Shown: positions 23,203 through 32,116 of the stretch, one piece after another
Layout of the letters: each line of letters opens with the position of its first letter
How positions within the stretch are numbered: the stretch's first letter is position 1
DNA from: Microvirga pudoricolor
Lineage (GTDB): Bacteria > Pseudomonadota > Alphaproteobacteria > Rhizobiales > Beijerinckiaceae
Assembly: GCF_016892705.1 (NCBI RefSeq)
Contig: NZ_JAFEMB010000005.1
Coordinates: forward strand, 62,001 to 126,000
DNA: 64,000 bases
Reading direction: 5' to 3'
Notes under the pieces: generated by a model
Seen by the model: only the letters and a program-made list of their open reading frames with translations
Told to the model about the DNA's origin: nothing
Databases searched by the model: none
Made by a program: the position numbers and the translations under genes

Positions 23203-23238
23203 GAAAAGGCAGCCCCGCCGTTTCCCGGCCGGGCTGCC
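23203..23238 (-). terminator. Terminator on the minus strand
   Basis: GGCAGCCC and GGGCTGCC arms (23209-23238 region, with inner GCCGG pairs) form a long hairpin followed on the minus strand by TTTTCAATT. It ends the leftward gene 23268-23465. Confidence 0.75.
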
Positions 23239-23267
23239 TCTCGGGGGCCTTCAGGGGCCCAAATGAC

Positions 23268-23465
23268 TTATTCGGCGTCCTGCGCCGATGGGTTCTCGGA
23301 CGGTTCGGCCTTCTCCGCGGTTCGCTTGGACGCGGGCTTCCAACGGTTGTTGGCCGGGGTCTTCTTGACGGTTTCTGGCATTGGCCGGCGCTCGAAGATG
23401 AGCTGAGCGCGTGCGACGATATCGGTCACGCCCTGCGCGGTGCCGGTCGGAAGTGTCTTGACCAC
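23268..23465 (-). CDS. Hypothetical protein, Lys/Ala/Pro-rich
   Basis: A 65-residue protein from GTG 23465 with GGAGA upstream. N-terminal part MVKTLPTGTAQGVTDIVARA looks folded; the rest is a charged, Pro/Ala-rich tail (KKTPANNRWKPASKRTAEKA) likely to be disordered. A terminator immediately downstream supports a real transcription unit. No family recognised. Confidence 0.55.
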   Translation of the reverse strand: MVKTLPTGTAQGVTDIVARAQLIFERRPMPETVKKTPANNRWKPASKRTAEKAEPSENPSAQDAE

Positions 23466-23779
23466 ATGGTCTCCAATGCTGTGCCCAAAAAAGTTTGGGC
23501 GTCCATCCTAGCACGTTAGGCGAATATTTACACTTTCGGCGGCTGAGCGGCCGTGGAGGCTTCGAACCGCCGTGCATTGACGGGTCAGGCCGGAACCCGT
23601 ACAAACGGCCCATGATCACCGGTCGCCACACTTTCGTGAGTTATTTTACGCCGTCCCCATAGGGCGGCTCCGTTCGGTTGCGACCAGACGTTCGATGCCG
23701 CCGCATTCCGGCGGCATTGTCTTTTGGTGATCAGGTCTCCGGGTTGCGGCTTTCCAGCCAAGCCTGAAGGAGACCCCAG
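23466..23779. other. Leader of tyrS with a terminator-like hairpin
   Basis: 314 bases without a gene. ATGCCGCCG (23695-23703) and CGGCGGCAT (23709-23717) make a perfect 9-bp stem with a 5-base loop, followed by TGTCTTTT, 54 bases before the tyrS start codon. It may be a terminator of an upstream transcript or an attenuator in the tyrS leader. No Tyr-rich leader peptide and no T-box was found. Confidence 0.5.
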
Positions 23780-25030
23780 ATGACGATCCCCACATCCGAC
23801 TTCCTGAGAACGCTCACGGAACGCGGCTTCATTCACCAATCCACGGACCTGGGCGGGCTCGATGCGGCGATGTCGGGCGGACCGGTCGCGGCCTATATCG
23901 GGTTCGATGCGACGGCGGACAGCCTGCATACCGGGCACCTGGTGCAGATCATGGCGCTGCGCTGGCTTCAGCGCGCAGGGCACAAGCCCATCGTGCTGAT
24001 CGGCGGCGGTACGACCCAGATCGGCGATCCCAGCTTCCGCGACACGAGCCGACCACTCCTGGGCGACGAGCAGATCGCCCGCAACGTCGAGGGGCTCAAG
24101 CGGGCCTTCTCGCGCTACCTCGCGTTCGGCGACGGGCCGACCGATGCCGTGATGGTGAACAACGCCGCATGGCTCGACCCGCTGCGCTTCCTGCCTTTCC
24201 TGCGCGATTTCGGTACGCACTTCACCGTCAACCGCATGCTGGGCTTCGACAGCGTCCGCCAGCGCCTCGAGAGGGAGCAGCCGCTCACGCTCCTGGAGTT
24301 CAACTACATGGTGCTCCAGGCCTTCGATTTCCTGGAGCTCTCCCGCCGCCACGGCGCCGTCCTGCAGATGGGAGGCTCGGACCAATGGGGCAACATCGTC
24401 AACGGCATCGACCTCGCCCGCCGCACCGACGGACGGCAGCTCTTTGGCCTGACGACACCGCTGCTCACCACGTCGTCGGGCGCCAAGATGGGCAAGACGG
24501 CGCGCGGAGCCGTGTGGCTGAATGCCGAGCGCCTGAGCCCCTACGAGTTCTGGCAGTTCTGGCGCAACACGGAGGATGACGACGTCGCCCGCTTCCTTCG
24601 GCTCTTCACCGAACTGCCCATGGACGAGGTCCGCCGACTCGGGCGGCTGCAGGGGGCGGGCCTCAACGAGGCCAAGGAGGCCCTCGCCACGGAGGCGACG
24701 CGCCTCGCCCATGGCGGGGAGGCCGCCGCGACCGCAGCCGCCACGGCGCGCCGCACCTTCGCGGACGGCGAGACGGGCGAAGGCCTCCCGAGCATCCTCG
24801 TCGCGCCGGACGAATTCGGTGACGGCGTGCCGGTCGCGACCCTGCTGCACAGGGCCGGGCTCGTGGCCTCGCGCGGGGAAGGTCGCCGTCTCATCAAGGG
24901 CGGCGGAGCGAGGCTCAACGGCGAGACCGTGGCCGATGAGGGCGCCTTGGCGGCCCTGGCGGACCTGAAGGCGGGCTCGCTGACCCTCAGCGCCGGCCGC
25001 AAGCGCCACGCCGTGGTGCGCATCGCGTAG
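23780..25030 (+). CDS. tyrS: Tyrosyl-tRNA synthetase
   Basis: A 416-residue class I synthetase joining tyrosine to tRNA-Tyr. The HIGH-type motif is HTGHL (~residue 50) and the KMSKS loop is KMGKT (~residue 235), the form usual in this bacterial subgroup. [15 protein letters not shown] and [15 protein letters not shown] line the tyrosine site. A C-terminal S4 RNA-binding domain (~350-416; [20 protein letters not shown]) is intact. ATG 23780 has GGAG seven bases upstream. The length fits the family. Confidence 0.96.
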   Translation: MTIPTSDFLRTLTERGFIHQSTDLGGLDAAMSGGPVAAYIGFDATADSLHTGHLVQIMALRWLQRAGHKPIVLIGGGTTQIGDPSFRDTSRPLLGDEQIARNVEGLKRAFSRYLAFGDGPTDAVMVNNAAWLDPLRFLPFLRDFGTHFTVNRMLGFDSVRQRLEREQPLTLLEFNYMVLQAFDFLELSRRHGAVLQMGGSDQWGNIVNGIDLARRTDGRQLFGLTTPLLTTSSGAKMGKTARGAVWLNAERLSPYEFWQFWRNTEDDDVARFLRLFTELPMDEVRRLGRLQGAGLNEAKEALATEATRLAHGGEAAATAAATARRTFADGETGEGLPSILVAPDEFGDGVPVATLLHRAGLVASRGEGRRLIKGGGARLNGETVADEGALAALADLKAGSLTLSAGRKRHAVVRIA

Positions 25031-25092
25031 GAGCCGGGCAACCAGACGGGAGACGAAGCGCGACAGCGCGCGTCCCCCGTCAAGGCCGCCTC

Positions 25093-26697
25093 CTATTCGC
25101 GGCCGAACGTATAGGCCTGCCCGTCATCCATGGAGAGCCGGAAGGTGTCGAGCTTCCCCTGGCCGTCGATCTGGAACTGCACGAAGGCGTTCGGTGCGGG
25201 GCCCAGGTTCTCCGCCATGGCCGCGTAAGGGCCGAGCGGGACGATCCGCACCGTGAACACGTCGCCATTCCAAGGATCGAGCCGGAGCTTCGCACCCGTG
25301 GCTGCGAGCTCCATCGTCAGTCCTTCGCCCTCCACGGCGAGGGAAACCTTGCCGAAGCTCGGGTTCGCGTAGGTCCCCGCGAGCGGCGCGAGGGGCGGGA
25401 AGGGGCGCGGGTCGGCGGGCTTGGCGAACAGCGCATCGGACGCCTGGACACCTGCCTTAGCCCGCGCGAGACCATTCGCGACGTGATCGACCCGCGCATT
25501 GCCGAGGACGCGGTCGAGCACCCAGAGTCCGATGGCATCCGGGAAACCCACATTGGTCTCGTTGGTGAGAACCACGATGCCGAGGTCGCGGTTCGGCAGG
25601 AGGCCCACATAGGACCCGAAGGACGGCGTGCCGCCGTTGTGCCAGACGATGGTGCCGCCGGGCGTCTGCTGCACCACCCAGCCGAAGGCATAGGAGAGCT
25701 GTTCCGTCATGGCGATCTTCGGCGTGTGCGTGAAAGTGAGGCTCTCCGTCGACAGGAGGCGTTTACCGTCCAGGGCGCCCCGTCCCAACTGCAGCCGCAG
25801 CCAGCGCGACATATCCTCGACGGTGGAGTTGATGTCCCCGGCACCTCCGAAATCGTACGGGAAGAGCCGGGTGAACGGCACTTGCACCGTGCCGTTCGGG
25901 GTCCAGCGGTGGCCGCCCGCATGGTTGGGGGCCGCCTCGATGGCCTTCGCGCTGTGGGACGTATCCGCCATTCCCAGCGGCTGGAGGAGTTCGGCCTGTA
26001 GGACCGCGTTCCAGTCCGGAGCATTTGCGGCCGTGGCGACGATGCGGCCGGCGAGCAGGTGGGTGATGTTGGTGTACGAGAACGTGGACCGGAAGCTCGA
26101 AGTCGGCTCCACGTGGCGCAGGGAGCGGATCATCCCGGCCTCGTCGATGCCGAGGATGCCAAGGGTGTCGTTCACGTCGGCGGGAAGACCGGACCGCTGC
26201 GCCAGGAGGTCGAAGACGCGGAACTCCCGCGTGACCCACGGGTCCTTCATCTGGAAATCGGGATGGAGGTCCACGACGCGGTCGTCCCAGGCGAAGCGCT
26301 TGCGGTCGACCATGATCCCCAAGGTGGCGGCCAGAAAGGCTTTGGTGGCGGACCCGATCTGGAACACGGTCTTCGTGTCCACGGGGTCGCTCCCGCCCTT
26401 GGCGCGAATGCCGAACCCCTTGGCGTAGACCAGTTTGTCCCCGGCCACGATGCCGATGGCGAGGCCCGGAGAATCATAGGCCTTCATGCCGCTGGCGATG
26501 TAGGCCTCGATTTCGGGCACGAGGGCCTGGACCTGCGCGTCGCTCACTGGCCTCGGCCCGGCATCCTGCGCCAGAGCCGGATCGGTCAGAGGCGCGGCGA
26601 GCGCCGCCCAGGACAGCACCAGGCCTCCGATCGCCCACGCCTCGCGGCGTGCTATTGCTCTGACGCCCGATACGATCTCCCTGACAAGTCCCAGCAT
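25093..26697 (-). CDS. Beta-lactamase-fold serine hydrolase with DUF3471
   Basis: A 534-residue exported hydrolase. Signal peptide at ~10-45 (cleavage near ALAQDA), then a class C beta-lactamase/esterase domain with SATK (Ser-x-x-Lys nucleophile) at ~118 and YTN as second motif, and HNGGTPSFGSYVG near the third. The C-terminal ~100 residues (PFPPLAPLAGTYANPSFGKV onward) fit DUF3471. Members act as peptidases or esterases rather than true beta-lactamases. Start ATG 26697 is taken, with a G-rich tract upstream; TTG 26712 is also open. Confidence 0.85.
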   Translation of the reverse strand: MLGLVREIVSGVRAIARREAWAIGGLVLSWAALAAPLTDPALAQDAGPRPVSDAQVQALVPEIEAYIASGMKAYDSPGLAIGIVAGDKLVYAKGFGIRAKGGSDPVDTKTVFQIGSATKAFLAATLGIMVDRKRFAWDDRVVDLHPDFQMKDPWVTREFRVFDLLAQRSGLPADVNDTLGILGIDEAGMIRSLRHVEPTSSFRSTFSYTNITHLLAGRIVATAANAPDWNAVLQAELLQPLGMADTSHSAKAIEAAPNHAGGHRWTPNGTVQVPFTRLFPYDFGGAGDINSTVEDMSRWLRLQLGRGALDGKRLLSTESLTFTHTPKIAMTEQLSYAFGWVVQQTPGGTIVWHNGGTPSFGSYVGLLPNRDLGIVVLTNETNVGFPDAIGLWVLDRVLGNARVDHVANGLARAKAGVQASDALFAKPADPRPFPPLAPLAGTYANPSFGKVSLAVEGEGLTMELAATGAKLRLDPWNGDVFTVRIVPLGPYAAMAENLGPAPNAFVQFQIDGQGKLDTFRLSMDDGQAYTFGRE

Positions 26698-26787
26698 GGC
26701 AAGACCCCCCAAGCCGGCGCTCCGGCTGGCCGATTCCTAGCACGGAACGTCAGCGCGCACGACGGTGGGGCCGATGACCCTTCGAGG

Positions 26788-27459
26788 TCAGCCCGCTGGC
26801 TTGGTCGCGGTCAGAAGGAAGAAGGGGATCTCGCCGTAGGCATCGTAAGGATTCACGGAGAACAGACCGTGCCACGGCTTCGGGTCGAGGAAGCCCGCAT
26901 CGCGCAGCAAGGCGCGGGCATCGGCCTCCGTCAGCCCATTATAGAAGGGCAACTCCACCCCGAAGATCTCGACCGCCTCGCGCTCCTGTCCAGGTTTGCG
27001 CCACATGCCGTCCGAGACGAGCAGCGTTCCGCCGGGACGCAGGATTCTCCACGCCAGCGCGAGGGCGGCGCATGGGTTCTCCAGGGTCCAGAGCACGTTG
27101 CGCAACGTGACGGCGTCGGCGCTCGCCTCGGCCAGTCCGGCCTCGTCCATGGTGGCCTTCACGAACCGGACCGACAGCCCGCGCTCCGCAGCACTTGCCC
27201 GCGCATGGGCCAGCATCCCCTCCGACCCGTCGATGGCGGTGACGCGGTGGCCGAGTTCGGCCGCGATCAGCGCGCAGGCACCGGTGCCGGCGCCGAGATC
27301 CACCACGTCCAGGCTCCGCTCTCCCAGGGCGGCTGCCAGCACCCGCTTCCATTCCGCCCGGTGGCGGATGTGGGAGGCCGCGCCATCGAAACGATGGGCG
27401 CGGGCAGACCAATGGTCAGCCATGGCTTGTGCGGTCTTCGGCGCGACGAGCGGCATCAT
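26788..27459 (-). CDS. SAM-dependent methyltransferase, class I
   Basis: A 223-residue methyltransferase. The SAM-binding motif VVDLGAGTGACALIAAELG (~residue 50-68) and the acidic loop TAIDGSEGMLAHARA are clear; ITLRNVLWTLENP and ILRPGGTLLVSDG follow in order (motifs II and III). Starts at 27459 or 27456 (MMPLVAPK) follow GAGGA; the longer form to 27480 overlaps the pseudoazurin gene by 11 bases. It lies at the 3' end of the cobalamin riboswitch operon, so it may methylate a corrinoid- or metal-related substrate, but the target is unknown. Confidence 0.82.
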   Translation of the reverse strand: MMPLVAPKTAQAMADHWSARAHRFDGAASHIRHRAEWKRVLAAALGERSLDVVDLGAGTGACALIAAELGHRVTAIDGSEGMLAHARASAAERGLSVRFVKATMDEAGLAEASADAVTLRNVLWTLENPCAALALAWRILRPGGTLLVSDGMWRKPGQEREAVEIFGVELPFYNGLTEADARALLRDAGFLDPKPWHGLFSVNPYDAYGEIPFFLLTATKPAG

Positions 27460-27469
27460 CTTTCCTCGT

Positions 27470-27907
27470 TCAGCGGGCATTGGCGCGGGACAGGATCTCG
27501 GAGAAGCGCCGAGCCGGTCCCCTCGGAAGACCGCCGGGTATCCGAGCCTCGTCGACCGGAGCTTTCCCGACCTGGATCAGCATCACCATGCCCATGTCGT
27601 AGTGAGGCGAGCACTTGATGCCGTAGAGGCCGGGCACCGTGAAGGTGACTTCGATCTCCTGATTGATCTGTCCTTTGAAAGGTTTGGCGCCGTCCGGCAG
27701 GAAGCCGTCGACGGTGGCGGCGTTGTGCCCTCGCTGGGTTGCCAGGAACTTCACCGTGTCGCCGGGCTCGATCGACAGGTGATCGGGCTCGTAGAGCATC
27801 GAGCCGCGCTCGCTGCCGTTGAGCATGCGCACCTCGTAAGTCTCGGCGCGTACGCCGTGCGCCGGGAGGATGAGCCATAGGGCAAGGATCTGGGTGGGAA
27901 GCCGCAT
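27470..27907 (-). CDS. Pseudoazurin-type copper protein
   Basis: A 145-residue periplasmic cupredoxin. Signal peptide 1-21 (ALWLILPAHGVRA). Type 1 copper ligands are visible: His in RGHNAA, then CSPHYDMGMVML with Cys, His and Met in the usual spacing. Pseudoazurins carry electrons to nitrite reductase, nitrous-oxide reductase or cytochrome peroxidases. No denitrification gene is nearby; instead it sits 12 bases downstream of a BtuD-like gene under a cobalamin riboswitch, which is an unexpected place. The C-terminal extension (~120-145) is longer than usual. Confidence 0.85.
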   Translation of the reverse strand: MRLPTQILALWLILPAHGVRAETYEVRMLNGSERGSMLYEPDHLSIEPGDTVKFLATQRGHNAATVDGFLPDGAKPFKGQINQEIEVTFTVPGLYGIKCSPHYDMGMVMLIQVGKAPVDEARIPGGLPRGPARRFSEILSRANAR

Positions 27908-27919
27908 GGAGGAACCTGT

Positions 27920-28684
27920 TCAGGATGCCGGATGGAAGCGGATGATGCGGCTTCCGTCGGCCGGATCGATAAGGAAGCTGGCGGCCACCCCGAAGATGTC
28001 GCGCAGCACCGGGACGGTCAGCACCTCGTCCGGAGGCCCGAGGGCGACAAGCCGGCCCCCGTGCATCACCCCGAGACGGTCGCAGCCGAGAGCCTGGTTC
28101 AAGTCGTGCAGGGCGATCACGGTGGTGATGGGCAACTGGCGCACCAGACCCAGAATCGCGAGCTGATGCTGGATGTCGAGGTGGTTCGTGGGCTCGTCGA
28201 GGAGAAGAATTTCGGGCTGCTGCGCCAGAGCGCGGGCCAGATGGACGCGCTGGCGTTCGCCGCCGGAGAGCGTGTGCCAGAAGCGTGCTTCCATGCCGGT
28301 CATGTCGGCATCGCCAAGGGCGCGCGCGACAATCGCGTCGTCTCCGGCCGTCCAGGGCTGAAGCGGGGAAAGCCAAGCGGTTCGCCCGAGTTCGACGGCA
28401 TCGCGAACGGTGATGCGCTCTCCCGACTCGGCGTGCTGCTCGACGAAAGCCAGGGCCTGGGCCACGGACCGTCGCGGCATGGAAGCGAGGGACGCGCCCT
28501 TGAGGCGCACGCCGCCCTGGCTAGGCTCCAGCAGGCCGGCCATGAGCCTCAGGAGCGTAGACTTGCCGGATCCGTTGGGCCCGACGAGGCCGAAAGTCTC
28601 GCCCTCCCGGATCGCGAGGCTCACATCCCGCACGATGGGCGTACCCCGTGCCGACCATCCGAGGTCGTGGCATGAAAGCATCAT
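27920..28684 (-). CDS. btuD: ABC transporter ATPase, cobalamin/siderophore type
   Basis: A 254-residue ATPase. Walker A GPNGSGKSTLLRLMAGLL, signature LSGGERQRVHLARALAQ, Walker B ILLLDEPTNHLDI and switch ALHDLNQALG match the FecE/BtuD class. The start pair MM at 28684 overlaps the permease stop (ATGA). The frame upstream to 29110 is a shadow of the permease gene. The riboswitch at the operon head points to a corrinoid rather than a siderophore; the symbol is therefore an inference. Confidence 0.88.
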   Translation of the reverse strand: MMLSCHDLGWSARGTPIVRDVSLAIREGETFGLVGPNGSGKSTLLRLMAGLLEPSQGGVRLKGASLASMPRRSVAQALAFVEQHAESGERITVRDAVELGRTAWLSPLQPWTAGDDAIVARALGDADMTGMEARFWHTLSGGERQRVHLARALAQQPEILLLDEPTNHLDIQHQLAILGLVRQLPITTVIALHDLNQALGCDRLGVMHGGRLVALGPPDEVLTVPVLRDIFGVAASFLIDPADGSRIIRFHPAS

Positions 28685-29742
28685 CGTCCGCGTCTCCCCC
28701 GGATGAGGATAAGGGCGAAGCCCGGCGCCCCGACCAGCGCCGTGATGACGCCGATCGGAAGGACTTGGCCGTCGATCGCTGTGCGGGAGGCGATGTCGGC
28801 ACCCACGAGGAAGACCGATCCCATCAGGGCAGAGGCGGGCAGCAGGCGCGCGTGGCGCACGCCGACGAGAAAGCGGGTAGCGTGCGGGATGACGAGGCCC
28901 ACGAACCCGATGGATCCTACCATGCTGACCATCACGGCGGTCATCAGCGCCGAGGTTCCGACGAGCAGGATTTGGACCTGCCGCACGGGGATACCGAGAG
29001 ATGCGGCCGAATCCGATCCGAACGTGAAGGCGTCGAGCGCGCGCCGGTGCCAGATACACACGGCGACGCCCAGGATCGCCACCGGCACCGCGAGCCGAAC
29101 GTCGTGCCACCGCACGCCGCTCAGGTTGCCCAGCAACCAGAACATGATGCCCCGCGCCTGCTCCGCATTGGCCGACTTGGTGATGATGAAGGACGTGAGG
29201 GCGTTGAAGAGCTGTGAGCCCGCGATGCCGGCGAGGATGATCTGCCCCGTGGCCTGCACGCTGACGCCACCACCCGCAGCGCGAGCGAGCACCGCCACGA
29301 GCAGGAAGGCCAGCACCGCGCCCGCGAAGGCACCCAGCGAGAGGGAAATGGCGCCGGCTCCCAGGCCCGTGATCGCGACCGTGACGGCGCCGGTCGACGC
29401 GCCCGCCGAGATTCCGAGGATGTACGGGTCGGCGAGGGCGTTGCGAAGAAGGGCTTGAAGCACCACGCCGGACACCGCCAGCGCGGCGCCGCAGCAGGCC
29501 GCCACGATGGCCCGGGTGAGGCGGTAGTTCCAGACGATCCCCTCGTCGATGGCATCCAACGGATAGCCCGCCGCGAAGATCCTGTTGGCCAGGGCCTTGG
29601 CGATCACCGGAAGAGGAATCGACGTTTCGCCGATGGCGGCCCCCGCACAGACCGCCGCCACGAGCAGGAGCGCCGCGAGGGCGGCGCGTCCCGAAAGGGC
29701 GAGGCGGGAGGCGCGGGGCTTTCCCGCCGATGCGAGGGTCAC
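28681..29742 (-). CDS. btuC: ABC transporter permease, FecCD/BtuC family
   Basis: A 353-residue membrane protein with about ten spans. Typical blocks are WNYRLTRAIVAACCGAALAVSG, LLRNALADPYILGISAGAS (the BtuC/FecCD signature) and IGFVGLVIPHATRFLVG. GTG 29742 overlaps the stop of the binding-protein gene (GTGA), and an Arg/His-rich upstream extension is a shadow. It forms the translocation channel of the importer. Confidence 0.88.
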   Translation of the reverse strand: MTLASAGKPRASRLALSGRAALAALLLVAAVCAGAAIGETSIPLPVIAKALANRIFAAGYPLDAIDEGIVWNYRLTRAIVAACCGAALAVSGVVLQALLRNALADPYILGISAGASTGAVTVAITGLGAGAISLSLGAFAGAVLAFLLVAVLARAAGGGVSVQATGQIILAGIAGSQLFNALTSFIITKSANAEQARGIMFWLLGNLSGVRWHDVRLAVPVAILGVAVCIWHRRALDAFTFGSDSAASLGIPVRQVQILLVGTSALMTAVMVSMVGSIGFVGLVIPHATRFLVGVRHARLLPASALMGSVFLVGADIASRTAIDGQVLPIGVITALVGAPGFALILIRGRRGR

Positions 29743-30755
29743 GGGGCGGCGCCGATCTTCGTCATGGCGTCCACCATGGCTTCGATGCCCGTGGCGATCC
29801 GGATCGAGGCGTGGATCGCGTGCGCATCCACGATCACGATGCGTCCCTGTTTCACGGCGCTCATCTGGCTTGCCACGGGGTCGGTTTTCAGGAATTGCAG
29901 TTTCTTCTCCACATCGTCCGCCGGGAAGCGCCGGCGATCCATGCGCATGATCACGATGACGGACGGGTCTGCCTTGACGATGGTCTCCCAACCGACGGTC
30001 GGCCATTCCTCGTCGGATTGCACGACGTTGCGAATGCCGAGCGTGTTCATGATGTAGCCCGGAATGCCCTTCTGGCCCGCCACATAGGGGTCGAGATCGA
30101 TGTCGGCGCTCGAGAACCAGAACACGGCCGAGGCATCCTTGAGGTTCAGGGACGCCGCGCGTTCCGTCGCCTTGGCGACACGGGCTTGAAGGTCCGCTTT
30201 CAGGGCCTTGCCCCTGTCCGGCACATCGAAGATCGCCGACAGGTCGTCGATGGCCTTGTAAACCGTGTCGATCGTGAATCGCGTCTTTCGCGTGCCGTCG
30301 CCGCCCGTGAGATTATCCTTGCCCACGCAGTCGGCCGGCATGGCGTAGGTTTGGATGCCGATCTCGCGGAACTGCTCCGGCTTTCCGACGATACCCTGCG
30401 GTCCGACATGCACCTCGAACTGGGTCGTCACCAGTTGAGGTCGCTTGGCCGCCACGCTCTCGAAGCCCGGATGGTTGTCGGCGAGGCGGGGAATGCGGCC
30501 GTTGGCGTCCCCGAATTCCGGCAGGACGTCGTTGAACCACACGGACGTGCCCACCACCCGGTCGGCGAGGCCGAGCGCAAAGAGCATTTCCGTGGTCGAT
30601 TGTCCGACGGTGACCACCCTCGTCGGAGCCGCCTGGAAGGTCAGCGTCCGCCCGCAATTCTCGACCGCAAGAGGGTATGCCGTCGTTTCAGCCTGAGCGC
30701 CAGCGACCATGCAGCTCAGGGCTGCGGCCGCCAGGGCGATCTGTGTGATCTTCAT
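29739..30755 (-). CDS. btuF: Periplasmic corrinoid/metal-chelate binding protein, BtuF-like
   Basis: A 338-residue periplasmic binding protein of the helical-backbone class. Starts MKITQIALAAAALSCMVAGA, with signal cleavage near AQAET. RVVTVGQSTTEMLFALGLADRVVGTS is the usual first-lobe pattern, and EEWPTVGWETIVKADPSVIV the second. ATG 30755 has GGAG nine bases upstream. A cobalamin riboswitch is the first element of the transcript, so vitamin B12 or a precursor is the likely ligand. Assignment to BtuF rather than a siderophore-binding paralogue rests on this. Confidence 0.82.
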   Translation of the reverse strand: MKITQIALAAAALSCMVAGAQAETTAYPLAVENCGRTLTFQAAPTRVVTVGQSTTEMLFALGLADRVVGTSVWFNDVLPEFGDANGRIPRLADNHPGFESVAAKRPQLVTTQFEVHVGPQGIVGKPEQFREIGIQTYAMPADCVGKDNLTGGDGTRKTRFTIDTVYKAIDDLSAIFDVPDRGKALKADLQARVAKATERAASLNLKDASAVFWFSSADIDLDPYVAGQKGIPGYIMNTLGIRNVVQSDEEWPTVGWETIVKADPSVIVIMRMDRRRFPADDVEKKLQFLKTDPVASQMSAVKQGRIVIVDAHAIHASIRIATGIEAMVDAMTKIGAAP

Positions 30756-30873
30756 GAATTCGGTCTCCAATCGTCGTGATGCTTGCGATTGGGGAGCCGA
30801 TCAGACAGAGCATGACCCGCGACAGACGCGAACACGCCTCTCGGGTCGTCGGCACAGTGAAGGCCTGGTGCAT
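30688..30873 (-). CDS. Possible leader reading frame after the cobalamin riboswitch
   Basis: A 61-codon frame (opening MHQAFTVPTTREACSRLSRV) begins right after the riboswitch at an ATG preceded by GGAGGA, the strongest binding site in the region, and ends 68 bases inside the BtuF-like gene in another frame. The product shows no domain. It may be a translated leader through which the riboswitch controls the downstream gene, or may be accidental. Confidence 0.35.
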   Translation of the reverse strand: MHQAFTVPTTREACSRLSRVMLCLIGSPIASITTIGDRIHEDHTDRPGGRSPELHGRWRSG

Positions 30874-30904
30874 GCGCTTTCTCCTCCGGACACCCCGCCC
30901 GGGT

Positions 30905-31090
30905 CAAGTTTCAGGGTGTCGGCAGGTCTCCTGACTGACGGATCATCGCACCGCCCGCCTTCCCGAACTCACGTTCAGTGGCTGGTTGGGGGTGCTCACC
31001 GCCTACAGTTGCGGGGGCAGTTTCGTTTCGCGGCCCCGGCCGGGGCCGCCGCGAATTCCCTGTTAGTTCCTCTCGGAAACCGACGCCGCT
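30905..31090 (-). promoter_or_regulatory. Cobalamin riboswitch
   Basis: On the minus strand the conserved blocks appear in order: AACAGGGAA, CTGCCCCCGCAACTGTA, GCCACTG, and the B12 box AGTCAGGAGACCTGCC (at about 30921-30936). A closing helix is possible between GGTTTC near 31080 and GAAAC near 30908. It controls the BtuFCD-like operon; because no terminator follows, translational control through the GGAGGA site at about 30881-30886 is likely. B12 binding would lower expression. Confidence 0.93.
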
Positions 31091-31149
31091 TCGTAGCCGG
31101 TTTCGGGTCGCTTAACAAGCCGGGACGAGGCCCATGCGGGTCGGCGCCG

Positions 31150-32010
31150 TCACGCGAACCGCTTGGCCCCGGCAACGCAGCAGACGACGAGAGCCGTGGC
31201 TGCGATCATCGTCCAGGGGACCGGCTCATGGAGCAGCAGGGCCGCGAGGGCCAGGCCGAAGAAGGGTTGAAGGAGCTGCAACTGTCCGACGCCCGCGATG
31301 CCGCCGAGCGCGAGCCCACGGTACCAGAACACGAACCCGACCAGCATGCTGAAGACCGACACGTAGGCGAGGCCGATCCAGGCCGGCCGGCCGATTCCGC
31401 CCCAGGTCGCCGGCAGGGTCGCGAGGGCGAGCGCAGTCATCACCGGCAGCGACAGGAGCAGCGCCCAGGAGATCACCTGCCATCCGCCCAGCTTCCGCGA
31501 CAGGGCGGCTCCTTCCGCGTAGCCGAGACCGCACAGCAGGATCGCTGCGACCATCAGCCCGTCGCCCACGAGCGAGCCAGTTCCTGCCTGGATGAGGGCG
31601 AACCCCGCCACCGTCGCGGCTCCCAGGCCGGAGAACAGCCAGAAGGCGGGGCTGGGCCGCTCGCCGCCCCGCAGCACACCGAAAAGTGCCGTGGCGAGGG
31701 GCAGCAATCCGACGAACACGATGGAGCGGGCCGCCGCGACGTGCTGGAGCGCCAGCGCGGTGAGCAGCGGAAACCCCACCACGACGCCGAGGGACACGAT
31801 GGCGAGGGACATGAGGTCCGTCCGCCGCGGCCGCGGCGCGCGAAACAGGGCGAGGCAGGCGGCTCCCAGCAGGGCGGCGATCACGGCACGGGCGGAGGTG
31901 AGGAACAAGGGCGAGAAGTCCAACACGGCAACCCGCGTGGCCGGGAGCGAGCCGCTGAAGATGACCACTCCCAGAAGGCCGCTTCCCCAGCCGGCCGTCG
32001 TGCGATCCAT
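31150..32010 (-). CDS. EamA-family (DMT) membrane exporter
   Basis: A 286-residue carrier with ten hydrophobic spans and two EamA repeats (~10-140 and ~150-280), opening MDRTTAGWGSGLLGVVIFSG. Family members export amino acids and other metabolites; the substrate is not predictable. ATG 32010 has GGAGG about ten bases upstream; the frame beyond is unconserved. It diverges from a MocR regulator gene with a 120-base shared region containing inverted repeats, a common regulator-target arrangement. Confidence 0.85.
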   Translation of the reverse strand: MDRTTAGWGSGLLGVVIFSGSLPATRVAVLDFSPLFLTSARAVIAALLGAACLALFRAPRPRRTDLMSLAIVSLGVVVGFPLLTALALQHVAAARSIVFVGLLPLATALFGVLRGGERPSPAFWLFSGLGAATVAGFALIQAGTGSLVGDGLMVAAILLCGLGYAEGAALSRKLGGWQVISWALLLSLPVMTALALATLPATWGGIGRPAWIGLAYVSVFSMLVGFVFWYRGLALGGIAGVGQLQLLQPFFGLALAALLLHEPVPWTMIAATALVVCCVAGAKRFA

Positions 32011-32071
32011 GGTGTGCGTCCTCCGTCCCAAGAGAGGTATCGGCTCGCCCCTGGCGTGAACAGGCACGCTT

Positions 32072-32116
32072 CCATACAATTGTGCCGAACTGTATGGGTA
32101 TGACGGTCAGCACAAT
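32072..32116. promoter_or_regulatory. Inverted repeats in the EamA-MocR shared promoter region
   Basis: CCATACA (32072-32078) with TGTATGG (32091-32097), and ATTGTGC (32079-32085) with GCACAAT (32110-32116). The arms are perfect and interleaved, 15-60 bases before the MocR start codon. They are candidates for binding by the MocR product. Confidence 0.5.
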
